Source: an uncultured SAR324 cluster bacterium
GTDB lineage: Bacteria > SAR324 > NAC60-12
Assembly: GCA_902575715.1 (NCBI GenBank)
Contig: CACGSI010000002.1
Coordinates: forward strand, 16,940 to 80,939
Direction of reading: 5' to 3'
Length of the DNA: 64,000 nucleotides
Part shown: piece by piece, positions 17,775 to 29,078 of the stretch
How the letters are laid out: every line of letters begins with the position of its first letter
How positions within the stretch are numbered: the stretch's first letter is position 1
Position numbers and translations under genes: made by a program
The notes under the pieces: generated by a model
Databases searched by the model: none
Told to the model about the DNA's origin: nothing
The model's input: the letters and a program-made list of their open reading frames with translations, nothing else

Positions 17775-19168
17775 AAAAAGATCATTATATCAGAGAATCA
17801 TTTGAAAAAATAAAATTTCCCAAAGTCTTAGTTATTGGTGATCTGATGTTAGATCAATATTCATGGGGAGAAGTAGATCGTATATCGCCTGAAGCTCCAA
17901 TTCCCGTTATGAAAGTAATTCGTGAAGAAAAAAGACTAGGAGGTGCAGGTAACGCAGCTATGAATTTAAAAAATTTAGGAGCTAAAGTAATAGTTTGTGG
18001 AGTTATTGGTAGTGATGAAAATGGAAACTTTATTCGAAAATTATTATCTACAAATGGAATTGACATTAGCGGTGTCATTATTTCTGAAGATTTTAAAACC
18101 TGTTTAAAACATAGAATGATAGCAGGACAAAATCATTTACTTCGAATGGATATAGAACCCGAGCAAGATAGGGATAATTTTCAAAAAAATATAATGCTAT
18201 ACTTAAAAAAAGCAATTCCTAAGTGTGATGCTGTATTAGTATCTGACTATGGAAAAGGTTTACTAAATAATTCAACTTTGGAACTTATTTCAGATTTAGG
18301 AAAAAGATGTTCTATTCCTATTTTAGGAGATCCACGCAGGGGAGCAGACTATAAGATTTATAAAAATTTTACTCTCGTAAAACCCAACCGTAAAGAAACT
18401 GAAGAAGCAGTTGGATTTAAACTAAGCAATCAAGAAGATATTCTAAAAGCTGCAAAAATATTAATGAAGCAAGCAAGACTAAAATATATAATTATTAGTC
18501 TAGATAAAGATGGGTTATTACTTTTTAGTAGTCCCAAGAAATACAAATTTTTTGGTACTGAATCCCAAGAAGTTTTTGATGTCGTCGGAGCAGGGGACGC
18601 AGTAATTAGTATCTTATCATATATGCTGGCAGCAAATTCTAAAATAGAACATGCTGTCTTCTGGGCTCAGATTGCTGCAAGTATGGTAATAAAACATATA
18701 GGTGTTATTTCTTTTTCAAAAAAAGATTTGCTTAAACGTTTCGATCATGGCGATACCTCAACAAAAATTATGAATTCAGAACAAGTTTGTTCATCGTTGT
18801 CAGAAAAACTTCCTGTAGTTTTTACTAATGGCTATTTTGACGAAATTTCTTCTGGTCATCTTAAGTTTCTTCATAGTTTAAAAACTCTTAAAGGATTTAA
18901 TATTGTTGCAATAAATAGCGATAAAAGTATTTTAAAGCAGAAAGGAACACCTCCTTTACTAAATGAATTAGAGCGCGCGATTTTGGTAGCAGCAATAGAG
19001 TCCGTTGATAGAGTAATTATATTTAATGAAAAAGACGCCAGCGAGCTCATAAGAAAAATTCGTCCTGAAACTATAGTTAAGGGAGAACATTTCCGTCATA
19101 AAAATCTTCCAGAGAAAAAAGCGATTGATGAAATTGGTGCAAAAATAAAATTTTTTAAAACATTTTAA
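17771..19168 (+). CDS. hldE: Bifunctional heptose-7-phosphate kinase / heptose-1-phosphate adenylyltransferase (HldE-like)
   Basis: 465 residues. It makes ADP-heptose for the LPS inner core. The N-terminal PfkB/RfaE kinase (1-320) has GGAGNAAMNLKNLGA (57-71), SDYGKGLL (158-165) and GAGDAV (273-278). The C-terminal domain (from about 345) is a nucleotidyltransferase, but where HldE normally has an HxGH motif this reads SSGH (360-363), so the first histidine is lost. Its later VKG motif is present (ETIVKGEHF). The kinase half should work; adenylylation is uncertain and may rely on another protein. It overlaps the DsbA-like gene by four bases. A GT9 heptosyltransferase at 32.5 kb supports heptose in the LPS. 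Confidence 0.88.
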   Translation: MKKDHYIRESFEKIKFPKVLVIGDLMLDQYSWGEVDRISPEAPIPVMKVIREEKRLGGAGNAAMNLKNLGAKVIVCGVIGSDENGNFIRKLLSTNGIDISGVIISEDFKTCLKHRMIAGQNHLLRMDIEPEQDRDNFQKNIMLYLKKAIPKCDAVLVSDYGKGLLNNSTLELISDLGKRCSIPILGDPRRGADYKIYKNFTLVKPNRKETEEAVGFKLSNQEDILKAAKILMKQARLKYIIISLDKDGLLLFSSPKKYKFFGTESQEVFDVVGAGDAVISILSYMLAANSKIEHAVFWAQIAASMVIKHIGVISFSKKDLLKRFDHGDTSTKIMNSEQVCSSLSEKLPVVFTNGYFDEISSGHLKFLHSLKTLKGFNIVAINSDKSILKQKGTPPLLNELERAILVAAIESVDRVIIFNEKDASELIRKIRPETIVKGEHFRHKNLPEKKAIDEIGAKIKFFKTF

Positions 19169-19224
19169 ATTTTTTTGAAAAAATTTATATTTAACTATAA
19201 ATAAACAATAAATAAAAAAAATTT

Positions 19225-20520
19225 ATGACTGTGAATATATCAGATATATTAGAAATTGTCTCTCAGCAAAATCAATGGAGAAGTAAAGAAACCATAAATC
19301 TTATTGCAAGTGAAAATGTTCAATCTGAAGCAGTAAAAAAAATTGAGATCAATGATTTCATGGGAAGGTACGCTGAAGGTCATCCAAATACTCAAAATTT
19401 TGATAACAGATATTATGAGGGGACAAAATTCATTGACTTAATTGAAAGTAAGGCTACTCAAGAAATAATTCAGCTTGCAAATTGTCGTCAAGCCGATGTT
19501 CGTCCTATAAGTGGAAATGCTGCAAATACTGCTGTTGCTTTATCACTTTTAAGAGGAAACGACAAAGTAATTGCAAATTCAATTGAAGTTGGAGGTCATA
19601 TCAGTCATAGCCCAATTGGGGTAATTGGAAGAAGAATTCAAATAAGAGGGAAAGTTTTACAACTTGGGCAAAAAAATTCAATTGATCTACACTATTGGCC
19701 CACTACAAAAGATGGCTATCACCTTAATATATCAAAAAGCATTGATTTAGTAGAGCAAATTTCTCCAAACATGGTCATTCTTGGAAAAAGTTTATTCCTC
19801 TTCCCGGAACCTGTTCGTGAAATTGCAGAGGTTTGTAGATTAAAGAATATTCCTATACTATATGATGGTGCACACGTACTTGGACTAATATTGGGGGAAC
19901 AATTTCAAAATCCATTTCTCGAAGGCGCTCATCTAATCAATGCAAGCACACACAAAACATTTCCTGGACCGCAGAGAGGCATAATTTTAGGAAATATGTC
20001 CGATGATGAAGAAGAAAAATGGTGGAAAAAAATTGACAGGGGAGTAATGCCTGGTTCATCTAGTAGCCATCATTTACACACTTTACCTGGTTTGTTGGTA
20101 GCAATACGAGAAATGGCTGTACATGGAAAGAAATATGCCACTCAAACCATTGCTAATGCAAAAGCTTTGGGTAAAGCACTTAATGATCAAGGAGTACACG
20201 TTGAAGCAAAGGAATTTGGATTTACTGAAAGTCACCAATTAGCCCTAAATGTTAAAAATTTCGGAGTGGCTAGAGAATTAGCTAGATCTCTTGCTATAGA
20301 AAATAACATTATTACAAACTATAATATGCTACCAGGCGATATTGATCCAAAAAATCCCTCAGGACTAAGAATAGGAGTACAAGAATTGACTCGCAATGGG
20401 ATGAAAGTAAATGAAATGGAGGAACTTGCAGAACTCATGAAAGCCGCTCTTTTAAGAAAAAAAGTTAAAAAAGAAGTAACCAAGCTAAGAAGCCGTTTTA
20501 CGAAAATCCATTTTTCATAA
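19225..20520 (+). CDS. glyA: Serine hydroxymethyltransferase, archaeal-type
   Basis: 431 residues. PLP enzyme interconverting serine and glycine with a pterin one-carbon carrier. INLIASENVQSEAV, GRYAEGHPN and the PLP-site sequence STHKTFPGPQRG (Lys244) with DGAH (214-217) are the SHMT signatures. Compared with ordinary bacterial GlyA, the text resembles archaeal SHMT: SGNAANTAVALSLL for the usual SG-QAN--V, HISHSPIGVIG, and TFPGPQRG rather than TLRGPRGG. The C-terminus is short and basic. This may be a second, distinct GlyA, or a replacement acquired from archaea or a related lineage. No linked gene in folate or glycine cleavage is here. Confidence 0.85.
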   Translation: MTVNISDILEIVSQQNQWRSKETINLIASENVQSEAVKKIEINDFMGRYAEGHPNTQNFDNRYYEGTKFIDLIESKATQEIIQLANCRQADVRPISGNAANTAVALSLLRGNDKVIANSIEVGGHISHSPIGVIGRRIQIRGKVLQLGQKNSIDLHYWPTTKDGYHLNISKSIDLVEQISPNMVILGKSLFLFPEPVREIAEVCRLKNIPILYDGAHVLGLILGEQFQNPFLEGAHLINASTHKTFPGPQRGIILGNMSDDEEEKWWKKIDRGVMPGSSSSHHLHTLPGLLVAIREMAVHGKKYATQTIANAKALGKALNDQGVHVEAKEFGFTESHQLALNVKNFGVARELARSLAIENNIITNYNMLPGDIDPKNPSGLRIGVQELTRNGMKVNEMEELAELMKAALLRKKVKKEVTKLRSRFTKIHFS

Positions 20521-20553
20521 TTTAAATAAAATTTTTTAATTTTTTTTAAATTA
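20518..20553. terminator. Possible bidirectional terminator between glyA and der
   Basis: The convergent stops of glyA and der are joined by a TAATTTAAA/TTTAAATTA inverted repeat (9-bp stem) that encloses T-rich runs on both strands. It is AT-only and so weak, but the position between convergent genes suits a bidirectional terminator. Confidence 0.35.
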
Positions 20554-21900
20554 TTTTTTCTTTCTCCAAATAAATTTTATTGGTGTTCCTTCAAATCCAA
20601 AATAACTTCTAAATTGGTTTGAAAAATACCTTTCATATGAAACATTAGTTTTATCAGGATTATTTGTCATTAGGACAAATTTTGGAGGCGCAACACTGAT
20701 TTGGTTACCGTAATATATTTTTGTTGGACGACCTGATTTAGAAGGTGGAGGATGACGATTAACAATTTCATTCAAAATTGAATTTAGATCAGAAGTTTGA
20801 ATTCGCCGAATATATTGTTTAAAAACTCTTAAAATTGTTTTATAAATACTGGGTATATTTTGACCAGTTTTTGCACTAACAAAAAGAATTGGCGCAAATT
20901 TAATGAAATTTAAACGAGTATGTAATTCTTCTTTAATTTGAGGACAATTTCTTAGATTGTTTTTTATTAAATCACATTTATTCATAATAATAATCATAGA
21001 TTTACTTCGTTCGTAAGCATATCCTGCAATCTTCATTACTTGATCAGTTATTCCTTCTTTTGCATCTATTATTAAGAGAACTACATCTGACCTTTCTATT
21101 GATTTTAATGCAGAAACAATAGAAAAAGTTTCAATTTTATTTGAAACCTTTCCTCGTCTTCTAATTCCTGCCGTATCGACGAACATAAATTTTTTCCCGT
21201 TAAATTTATAATAACTATCGATGGCGTCTCTTGTCGTTCCAGAAATTGAATCCACAATCATTCTATCTTCTTTCAATAAAGAATTAACTAAAGAAGATTT
21301 TCCAGCATTGGGCTTTCCAATAACAGAAACAGAAATATGATCTTGAAAAATTATTTTTTTTTCTACTGAATCAATACTATCTTCTTCTATTTTAAGAGGA
21401 ATTTCCTTATTTATTTCTTCAAGCAAGGTATCAATTCCTTTATTATGTTCACAAGATATAGGAAATATTTTGTCAACACCTAGTCGAAACAAATCAAAGC
21501 TTTCCTTCTCCAAAATAGGATTATCTGCTTTATTTGCAACAACATATAAACAAGAATTTTTTTTCTCTGTTATAGTTCTATATAAATCACTATCACTCGG
21601 AGTCCATCCTTCTTGAGCATTTACTAAAAATAAAACACAATCAGCCTCTTCAACAGCAAAAAATGCCTGCTTTTTCATTTGTTTAATTAAAAAATCTTCT
21701 TCATGAAATTCGAATCCTCCCGTATCAATGACAACAAATTCAAATCCACGATATTTTGAAATTCCGTAATTTCTATCACGAGTTACACCAGGGGATTTTT
21801 CCACTAATGCCAACCTATTTCCTACCAGTCTATTAAATAATGTCGATTTTCCTACGTTTGAACGGCCAATTATTGCTATAATAGAATGAGAATTTGACAT
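20551..21900 (-). CDS. der: Ribosome biogenesis GTPase Der (EngA)
   Basis: 449 residues. Der is an essential GTPase with two tandem G domains for 50S assembly. The first P-loop is GRSNVGKST (12-20), with DTGGFE and NKAD. The second is GKPNAGKSS (about 197-205), with SGTTRD, DTAGIRRRGK and MNKCDL. The C-terminal KH-like domain ends in TPIKFIWRKKK, following KIYYGNQISVAPPKFVLMTN and SYERYFSNQFR. Length and order are standard. It follows gyrB by 18 bases and is probably the last gene of the dnaN-recF-gyrB-der unit. Confidence 0.97.
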   Translation of the reverse strand: MSNSHSIIAIIGRSNVGKSTLFNRLVGNRLALVEKSPGVTRDRNYGISKYRGFEFVVIDTGGFEFHEEDFLIKQMKKQAFFAVEEADCVLFLVNAQEGWTPSDSDLYRTITEKKNSCLYVVANKADNPILEKESFDLFRLGVDKIFPISCEHNKGIDTLLEEINKEIPLKIEEDSIDSVEKKIIFQDHISVSVIGKPNAGKSSLVNSLLKEDRMIVDSISGTTRDAIDSYYKFNGKKFMFVDTAGIRRRGKVSNKIETFSIVSALKSIERSDVVLLIIDAKEGITDQVMKIAGYAYERSKSMIIIMNKCDLIKNNLRNCPQIKEELHTRLNFIKFAPILFVSAKTGQNIPSIYKTILRVFKQYIRRIQTSDLNSILNEIVNRHPPPSKSGRPTKIYYGNQISVAPPKFVLMTNNPDKTNVSYERYFSNQFRSYFGFEGTPIKFIWRKKK

Positions 21901-21918
21901 AGAATTTTTCTGAAAATA

Positions 21919-24342
<2,424 letters not shown>

Positions 24343-24357
24343 TTAGAACAGATTAAA

Positions 24358-25425
24358 TTAACAAACCATTCCTTGCTGGATTTTGAAACATTTTCCAGGT
24401 AAAGGAAAGGATGGTTTTGATGTGGATGTAATAAATATTTGATTATTTATTTTTATTAAAACATTAATTACATAATTTACCACCTCCTGATCCAATTCCG
24501 AAAAAAGGTCATCAAAGATCAAAACAGGGTGAAAATTATATTTCTCATATAGTAAACGATTAATAGTCATTTTTAAAGACAAATTAGTAATTCTAAACTC
24601 TCCTTGTGAAAAAAAATATTTATCTTTTTTCTCGTTAATCTTTAAAAAAAATTCATCTCGATGGGGTCCTATAACAGAAAATCCCTTGTTTAATTCTTTT
24701 TGCATGATAGATGCAAGTTGCTGCAACAAATTATTTTCATCAAGATTGTTAGAATTTAATGAAGGTTCATATATTAAAGTCAAGTTTTCAGAACGCCCAG
24801 ATAATTCCATAAAAAGATCATGTAAATAAAGATTTATTTGTTTTACAAATTCTTTTCTATGTTCCATCAATTTCTTTGCAGAACGAGCAAACATTTTATT
24901 CCAGATGGGGAGTTGATCGATATCTGCACTCCGTAATAACGCATTTTTATGAACAATTATTTTCTTAAATTCCTGAAGATCTTTAAAATATATAGGATTT
25001 AGAAAAGATATAATTTTATTAAAAAATTTTCGTCTTTCCTGAGGTGCATTTCTAAATAAACTTACACTTTCCGGAGTAAATGCAAGAGCCATGAAAGAAA
25101 GAATATATTCTGAAACATGGTGGGATGGTGTCTTATCTATAAAAACTTGTCTGCCCTTTTTTGATATATTAATTTGAATAAAATGCTTAAAATCTTTACG
25201 ATTTATAGAAGCATTTATAGATGCTTCTGATTTACAATTCTGAATTATATTAGAATTTTTATTTGTTCTGAATGATTCTAAATTACACAAATAATTGATT
25301 GACTCTACTATGTTCGTCTTACCTTGACCATTTGAACCGTAAATCCAGTTTAAGTTTGGAGAAAGTTCTGTATTAAACTTACTATAGTTTCTAAATTGAA
25401 AGAGCTTTATGTTACTAATTTTCAT
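24358..25425 (-). CDS. recF: DNA replication/repair protein RecF
   Basis: 355 residues. RecF, an SMC-like ATPase, loads RecA at gaps with RecO and RecR. Walker A GSNGQGKTN is around 30-38. LFQFRNYSKF marks the N-terminus, FTPESVSLFRNAPQERRKF lies near the middle, and the signature/Walker B region is FRITNLSLKMTIN and HPVLIFDDLFSELD. The usual signature LSQGEQK appears here as FSQGEFRITNLSL, a conservative shift. The order dnaN, recF, gyrB is the classical origin-linked order. A short AT-rich gap with a T-arm-like sequence lies upstream; see rejected items. Confidence 0.96.
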   Translation of the reverse strand: MKISNIKLFQFRNYSKFNTELSPNLNWIYGSNGQGKTNIVESINYLCNLESFRTNKNSNIIQNCKSEASINASINRKDFKHFIQINISKKGRQVFIDKTPSHHVSEYILSFMALAFTPESVSLFRNAPQERRKFFNKIISFLNPIYFKDLQEFKKIIVHKNALLRSADIDQLPIWNKMFARSAKKLMEHRKEFVKQINLYLHDLFMELSGRSENLTLIYEPSLNSNNLDENNLLQQLASIMQKELNKGFSVIGPHRDEFFLKINEKKDKYFFSQGEFRITNLSLKMTINRLLYEKYNFHPVLIFDDLFSELDQEVVNYVINVLIKINNQIFITSTSKPSFPLPGKCFKIQQGMVC

Positions 25426-25497
25426 GAATCCGTATCATAAAAACTGGGGAATTTTAGCACTCTCTTAAATCTCATACATGGATTTGAACCGGTCAAA

Positions 25498-26619
25498 CTA
25501 CCACTCTACTCTTAATGGCATAATTACAGATAAAAATGATTCGTCTTTTGGAGATTTAATTATAGTAGGGCTCATTTGGTTTTTAAAATTTAGCAATACT
25601 TCATCGTCCTCGATCACACCTAATACATCCAATAAATATCTTGAATTGAAACCTATTTGGAAATTATCTCCTTCATATGAGGCTTCAATTTCGTCAATTA
25701 CTTCACCATAATCTGCTTTTTCACTTTCAAGTCTTAAAACTCCTTGTGATATAATTAATTTTACGGGTCTTAACTTTTCTATACTTATAGAAGAAACAAT
25801 TCTTAATGAATTGATAAAAATTTCACGGTTAACCCTTATTTCCAAGTTATTATCTTTTGGTATAATGGGATCACAATTAGGAAATTTACCTTCTATCAAC
25901 CTTGTTTTATAGGTAATATTTTGTCCAGAAAATTGCATCACACGAGAGTCAAAGGAAATTTTTACTATTTTTCCAAACAGATCCGCTGTCCTCCTGACCT
26001 CTGTCAGAGCTTTCCTCGGAACAATAACTTCATTACCTTTTTCAAAAACTTGTTCGTCTACAGATTTTATTACTTGAGCTAATCTATGTCCGTCAGTTGA
26101 TATCCATCGAGTTTTTCCATCATTTGTAGAACTTAAACAAACTCCCATCAGATTCCTTCTGGATTCATTGGTCATAGCTGCAAATAGAGTCTTATCAATA
26201 CAATTCTTGAAGTCCTCAACTGATATTGTCAAAAATTCTGGAAGTTTTTCCAATACTGTTTGTGGATATAAACCAACCTCAACTGATGGTAGCCGCAATT
26301 CTGTAGATCCACTAGTAATATATATCCATAATTGTTCATTCGACCTAATAAAAACTTTTTCATCTCTTAATTCTTTTACAATATCAAAGATTTTTTTTGC
26401 ATTAACACAAATACTCCCTGTCTCATTAATTTCTGCAGAAATTGTCTCTATTAAAGATAGCTCATAATCTGTTGAAGAAAATTCAACTTTATTATTTTCT
26501 CCATCAATTGTTCTAATTACAAAGTTAGAAAGTATAGGTTTTGCCGAACTTTTATCAACGACAGAATTTATATTCTGTAATGTATTTGATAATAATTCTC
26601 TATTTAATGTAATTTCCAT
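25498..26619 (-). CDS. dnaN: DNA polymerase III subunit beta (sliding clamp)
   Basis: 373 residues in three clamp domains. It begins MEITLNRELLSNTLQNIN, and shows RTIDGENNKVEFSSTDYEL, STDGHRLAQV and the end SFLSVIMPLRVEW, close to the usual M-P(M)R terminus. DnaN tethers Pol III to DNA and binds other repair proteins. The ATG at 26617-26619 has no strong Shine-Dalgarno. It is the first gene of a probable dnaN-recF-gyrB-der operon; dnaA is absent upstream. The 260 bases upstream are very AT-rich with repeats (26625-26651, 26731-26746). Confidence 0.97.
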   Translation of the reverse strand: MEITLNRELLSNTLQNINSVVDKSSAKPILSNFVIRTIDGENNKVEFSSTDYELSLIETISAEINETGSICVNAKKIFDIVKELRDEKVFIRSNEQLWIYITSGSTELRLPSVEVGLYPQTVLEKLPEFLTISVEDFKNCIDKTLFAAMTNESRRNLMGVCLSSTNDGKTRWISTDGHRLAQVIKSVDEQVFEKGNEVIVPRKALTEVRRTADLFGKIVKISFDSRVMQFSGQNITYKTRLIEGKFPNCDPIIPKDNNLEIRVNREIFINSLRIVSSISIEKLRPVKLIISQGVLRLESEKADYGEVIDEIEASYEGDNFQIGFNSRYLLDVLGVIEDDEVLLNFKNQMSPTIIKSPKDESFLSVIMPLRVEW

Positions 26620-26878
26620 ATTTATATTATTAGTATTATTAGTATCATTAACAAAGTGTTTATAATAACATAATTAGCTGAATTAATTGTGAAAAGATTG
26701 TTTAATTAATTGTTGAAAAATTGTTGAATAAATGTTAACGAACATTAACTTATCAAAATTAATAGGAAAACCCAATAATAATTGTTAGCCAACAAATAAA
26801 AAATGTTTTGAAATAATTTATTAACAATTTACAAACAATATTAAAGTTAAATTTTTTGGAAATAAAATTCAGATTTTT
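26620..26878. other. Candidate replication-origin or regulatory region upstream of dnaN
   Basis: A 259-base AT-rich gap without genes. Beside the dnaN start are three 9-bp tandem units of TATTATTAG type (26625-26651), which on the opposite strand read as runs of TAA-like trinucleotides. Two copies of TTGTTGAA (26710-26717 and 26721-26728) follow, then the perfect inverted repeat AATGTT-AACG-AACATT (26731-26746). No consensus DnaA box (TTATCCACA) is present. An origin is possible given dnaN, recF and gyrB, but dnaA itself is missing, so a promoter region remains the simpler reading. Confidence 0.35.
26625..26651. repeat. Three 9-bp tandem repeats upstream of dnaN
   Basis: TATTATTAG, TATTATTAG and TATCATTAA follow each other without gap, six bases upstream of the dnaN ATG on the minus strand. 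Two units are identical and the third differs at two positions. Confidence 0.7.
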
Positions 26879-27547
26879 TCAATTTATATTTTTTATATAA
26901 GTGGATGTCAAAATGAAATTTTCTTTAACAGAAAAAAATCCTTTAAAATTGGGTTTAATTTCTAAAATATCAGAACAAGTACTAGAAAGTTTGAAATAAA
27001 ATTCAGATTTTTCTTCATTGATGTAAACAGTAGCATCTTTAAATTTTATAATTTTTTTTGAAATAGGAAAAAAACACTTAAAAATTGATTCTTTAGCTGA
27101 GAAAATAATTCGAAGATTAAAATTTGCTTGTTCAGGTTGTAGTTGTTTTAACCAATTTAATTCCTTATCTACACAAATAAATTTGCTTATATTGAAATTT
27201 ATCTTTCTATCCAATTGTTCTAAATCTATACCAACACTTGAAACATCTTTATTCATTCCAACAGCTGCGGCGGCTAGATTTCCAGAGTGAGTTATGCTAC
27301 CACAAACTGATTTTGGCCAACATGGTTCACGTGTTTTATGATTTCTTAAAATAGGTTCTGAATCTAATTTAAATTTTTTTAATGCCAAATGAGCAACTTT
27401 CCTACCTAAAACGAATTCATTTTTTCTTTTTTGAGATTTGAATAATTCTACTACTCTTTCTTCATCTTTATGAATTCTAACATTTTTTGTTGAATTGTAG
27501 TCTTTACAGATGAAACTTATCGTGTTTGGAAAGGGAGAAGAAAACAT
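26879..27547 (-). CDS. 4'-phosphopantetheinyl transferase superfamily protein (EntD/Sfp type)
   Basis: 222 residues from the ATG at 27547; a TTG one codon earlier is less likely. This transferase moves phosphopantetheine from CoA to acyl or peptidyl carrier proteins. The magnesium-site motifs are VGIDLEQLDR and FSAKESIFKCFFP, with GSITHSGNLAAAAVG and the N-terminal EFVLGRKVAHLALKKF block, as in EntD-like enzymes. Its ATG overlaps the upstream beta-barrel gene's TGA by one base, an odd partnership. No polyketide or peptide synthase is in the window, so the carrier protein is unknown; a role in primary acyl carrier protein activation is possible. Confidence 0.87.
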   Translation of the reverse strand: MFSSPFPNTISFICKDYNSTKNVRIHKDEERVVELFKSQKRKNEFVLGRKVAHLALKKFKLDSEPILRNHKTREPCWPKSVCGSITHSGNLAAAAVGMNKDVSSVGIDLEQLDRKINFNISKFICVDKELNWLKQLQPEQANFNLRIIFSAKESIFKCFFPISKKIIKFKDATVYINEEKSEFYFKLSSTCSDILEIKPNFKGFFSVKENFILTSTYIKNIN

Positions 27548-28206
27548 CAAAAAGCAACCTGAATACCAACAGTTGTCATGCCTCCAGTATAATTTTTTTT
27601 GTCTATTGTATAGCTTCCTTGAAGAGAATTACTTTTTTTGCTAGTTAAGTCTAATTTTGACAAAGACATAAAATGATATCCGAGATGAAACTCTATTGTA
27701 TTCCAGAAAGGTAGTCCGATATGTAGGAATGTTTCTGAGACTGAAGTTTTAATTTCACTACTATCCGGAGTTTGTTTGTTGTTTTGATATGTCTCCTCAA
27801 TTGTTGTTTTAGTTTCCGCACCAGTGTTGAGATTGTCTTGACCAATTCCAATTCCAACTGAAATTGTTACAACAGGAAACGGTACGTAATAAAAAAAGTT
27901 TATTGTTTTTATTGTTGTATCAGTTGACAAATTTAAAGAAGAAGTACTTTCACTCATGTCGATAATTTCTTGTTTATCTTTAAAGTTTATACTTGAATAA
28001 CCAATATTTGGAAAAAATGGGACTGGATGAATAATGCCAAAAGAACCACCAGAGACACTTCCTGGAGCAGCAGAATAAGCAATTGCTACATCTGCTTTAA
28101 AACCCATGAATTGTGCAATTACATTGTTTGGTAATGTAAGTAGAATTACAAAAAAGTAAGATAAAAAACGCAGTATTAGACAAAATTTTCTTATTTTTTT
28201 ATACAA
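27547..28206 (-). CDS. Secreted outer-membrane beta-barrel-like protein, family member 1
   Basis: 219 residues from a TTG at 28206; the next in-frame ATG is after the signal peptide, so TTG is favoured. The signal sequence ends near NNVIAQ. The body alternates hydrophobic strands and ends TTVGIQVAF, with a terminal aromatic as in BAM-assembled barrels. It shares with the three following proteins the pattern of a central FFYVPFPVVTISVGIGIGQ strand and IEFHLGYHFMSLSK, matching DIHLSYRSI in the others. It is the most divergent member. It lies 13 bases after member 2 and overlaps the phosphopantetheinyl transferase. Function unknown. Confidence 0.6.
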   Translation of the reverse strand: MYKKIRKFCLILRFLSYFFVILLTLPNNVIAQFMGFKADVAIAYSAAPGSVSGGSFGIIHPVPFFPNIGYSSINFKDKQEIIDMSESTSSLNLSTDTTIKTINFFYYVPFPVVTISVGIGIGQDNLNTGAETKTTIEETYQNNKQTPDSSEIKTSVSETFLHIGLPFWNTIEFHLGYHFMSLSKLDLTSKKSNSLQGSYTIDKKNYTGGMTTVGIQVAF

Positions 28207-28219
28207 TGCAAATATTTTT

Positions 28220-28747
28220 CTAGAAAGTGAAAGCTATCCCAATTCCTGTAACATTTCCGCTTAAATCAATTTTATTACCATTTTGATCTTTAGTGTTTTT
28301 AGCTGAAATAGAACGATAACTTAAGTGTATGTCAAAAAATGGTAAAATAGGCATACCAACACTAGTATACCATTGGGATGCACTACCTTTTTTGAAACCT
28401 GATCCCCCTTCAATGTCTACATTTCCAGTTCCTATTCCAAGAGTTAAATTGATAATTGGGATTGGAAGAAGGTAGAAAATATCAAACATTGTAGTAGCAA
28501 TTTTTAAACTAGCATTATTTTTTACATTTGTTTTATAGCTTTCTATACCTAGACCTAAAGGTATAAAAGGTAATTTTGCATGCAAGAATGTACCACTTAC
28601 TCCATCTGACTCTGCTACCGTATCATCAGCAATTGTGTGGGAAATTGGGACTCCTACACTTGCAGAAAGAATCTCTGCAGAAATATTTTTAATAAAAAGT
28701 GCGTTTGATATATAAATTGTAAATACAAAAAAAATAATTTTCTTCAT
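28220..28747 (-). CDS. Secreted outer-membrane beta-barrel-like protein, family member 2
   Basis: 175 residues. The signal peptide ends near KNISAE. Shared blocks with members 3 and 4 are SVGVPISHT, GLGIESYKT, YLLPIPIINLTLGIGTGN, KKGSASQWYTSVG, FFDIHLSYRSI and the end GNVTGIGIAFTF with a C-terminal phenylalanine. This suggests an eight-strand-type small barrel, but no named family is recognised. A perfect -10 (TATAAT, read on the minus strand at 28781-28786) lies 34 bases upstream of the ATG, so transcription of the cluster with member 1 and the transferase may begin here. Confidence 0.65.
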   Translation of the reverse strand: MKKIIFFVFTIYISNALFIKNISAEILSASVGVPISHTIADDTVAESDGVSGTFLHAKLPFIPLGLGIESYKTNVKNNASLKIATTMFDIFYLLPIPIINLTLGIGTGNVDIEGGSGFKKGSASQWYTSVGMPILPFFDIHLSYRSISAKNTKDQNGNKIDLSGNVTGIGIAFTF

Positions 28748-29078
28748 TTTGAATCCATTCTAAAGTTATTTGTTACTTGCATTATAACCTATAAAATAAT
28801 TATTTGAAAGTAATGACGCATATAAAAATTGATATTTCCTTTTTAACTCTTAATTATAAAAAAAAGTAAATAAAAATTGATGTCGGATTTGTAATGTAAA
28901 TTTCTTTAATTTTGATAGGGAGATAAAATAATTTTTAGACTATAAAATTTACAAGAAACTAATTTTTGTAATGGAAAGAAATAAATTTTCACTTTTTTAA
29001 ATTTTTAATTCGTTTATTTATTATTTTAATTTAGAAAAAAGGTTTGGTATTTAAAAGATAATATAGCAAAAAAAATTT
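28748..29078. other. Intergenic gap within the beta-barrel cluster
   Basis: 331 AT-rich bases with only the predicted -10 box at 28781-28786. I see no additional frame, RNA gene or terminator of good quality. Confidence 0.4.
28781..28786 (-). promoter_or_regulatory. Predicted -10 box of the beta-barrel gene at 28220-28747
   Basis: On the minus strand these bases read TATAAT, an exact -10 hexamer. The -35 match (TTTCAA, 17 bases further upstream) is poor. The transcript would start about 27 bases ahead of the ATG. Confidence 0.35.

Noticed and set aside
20629..20644. TTTCATATGAAACA, similar to parS
   Set aside because: It differs from the consensus in the central bases and is not the full palindrome; it lies within der.
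25478..25500. Sequence reading GGTTCAAATCC on the minus strand, like a tRNA T-arm, between recF and dnaN
   Set aside because: The flanks do not pair as a T stem, no anticodon arm or acceptor stem is present, and the bases overlap the dnaN end.
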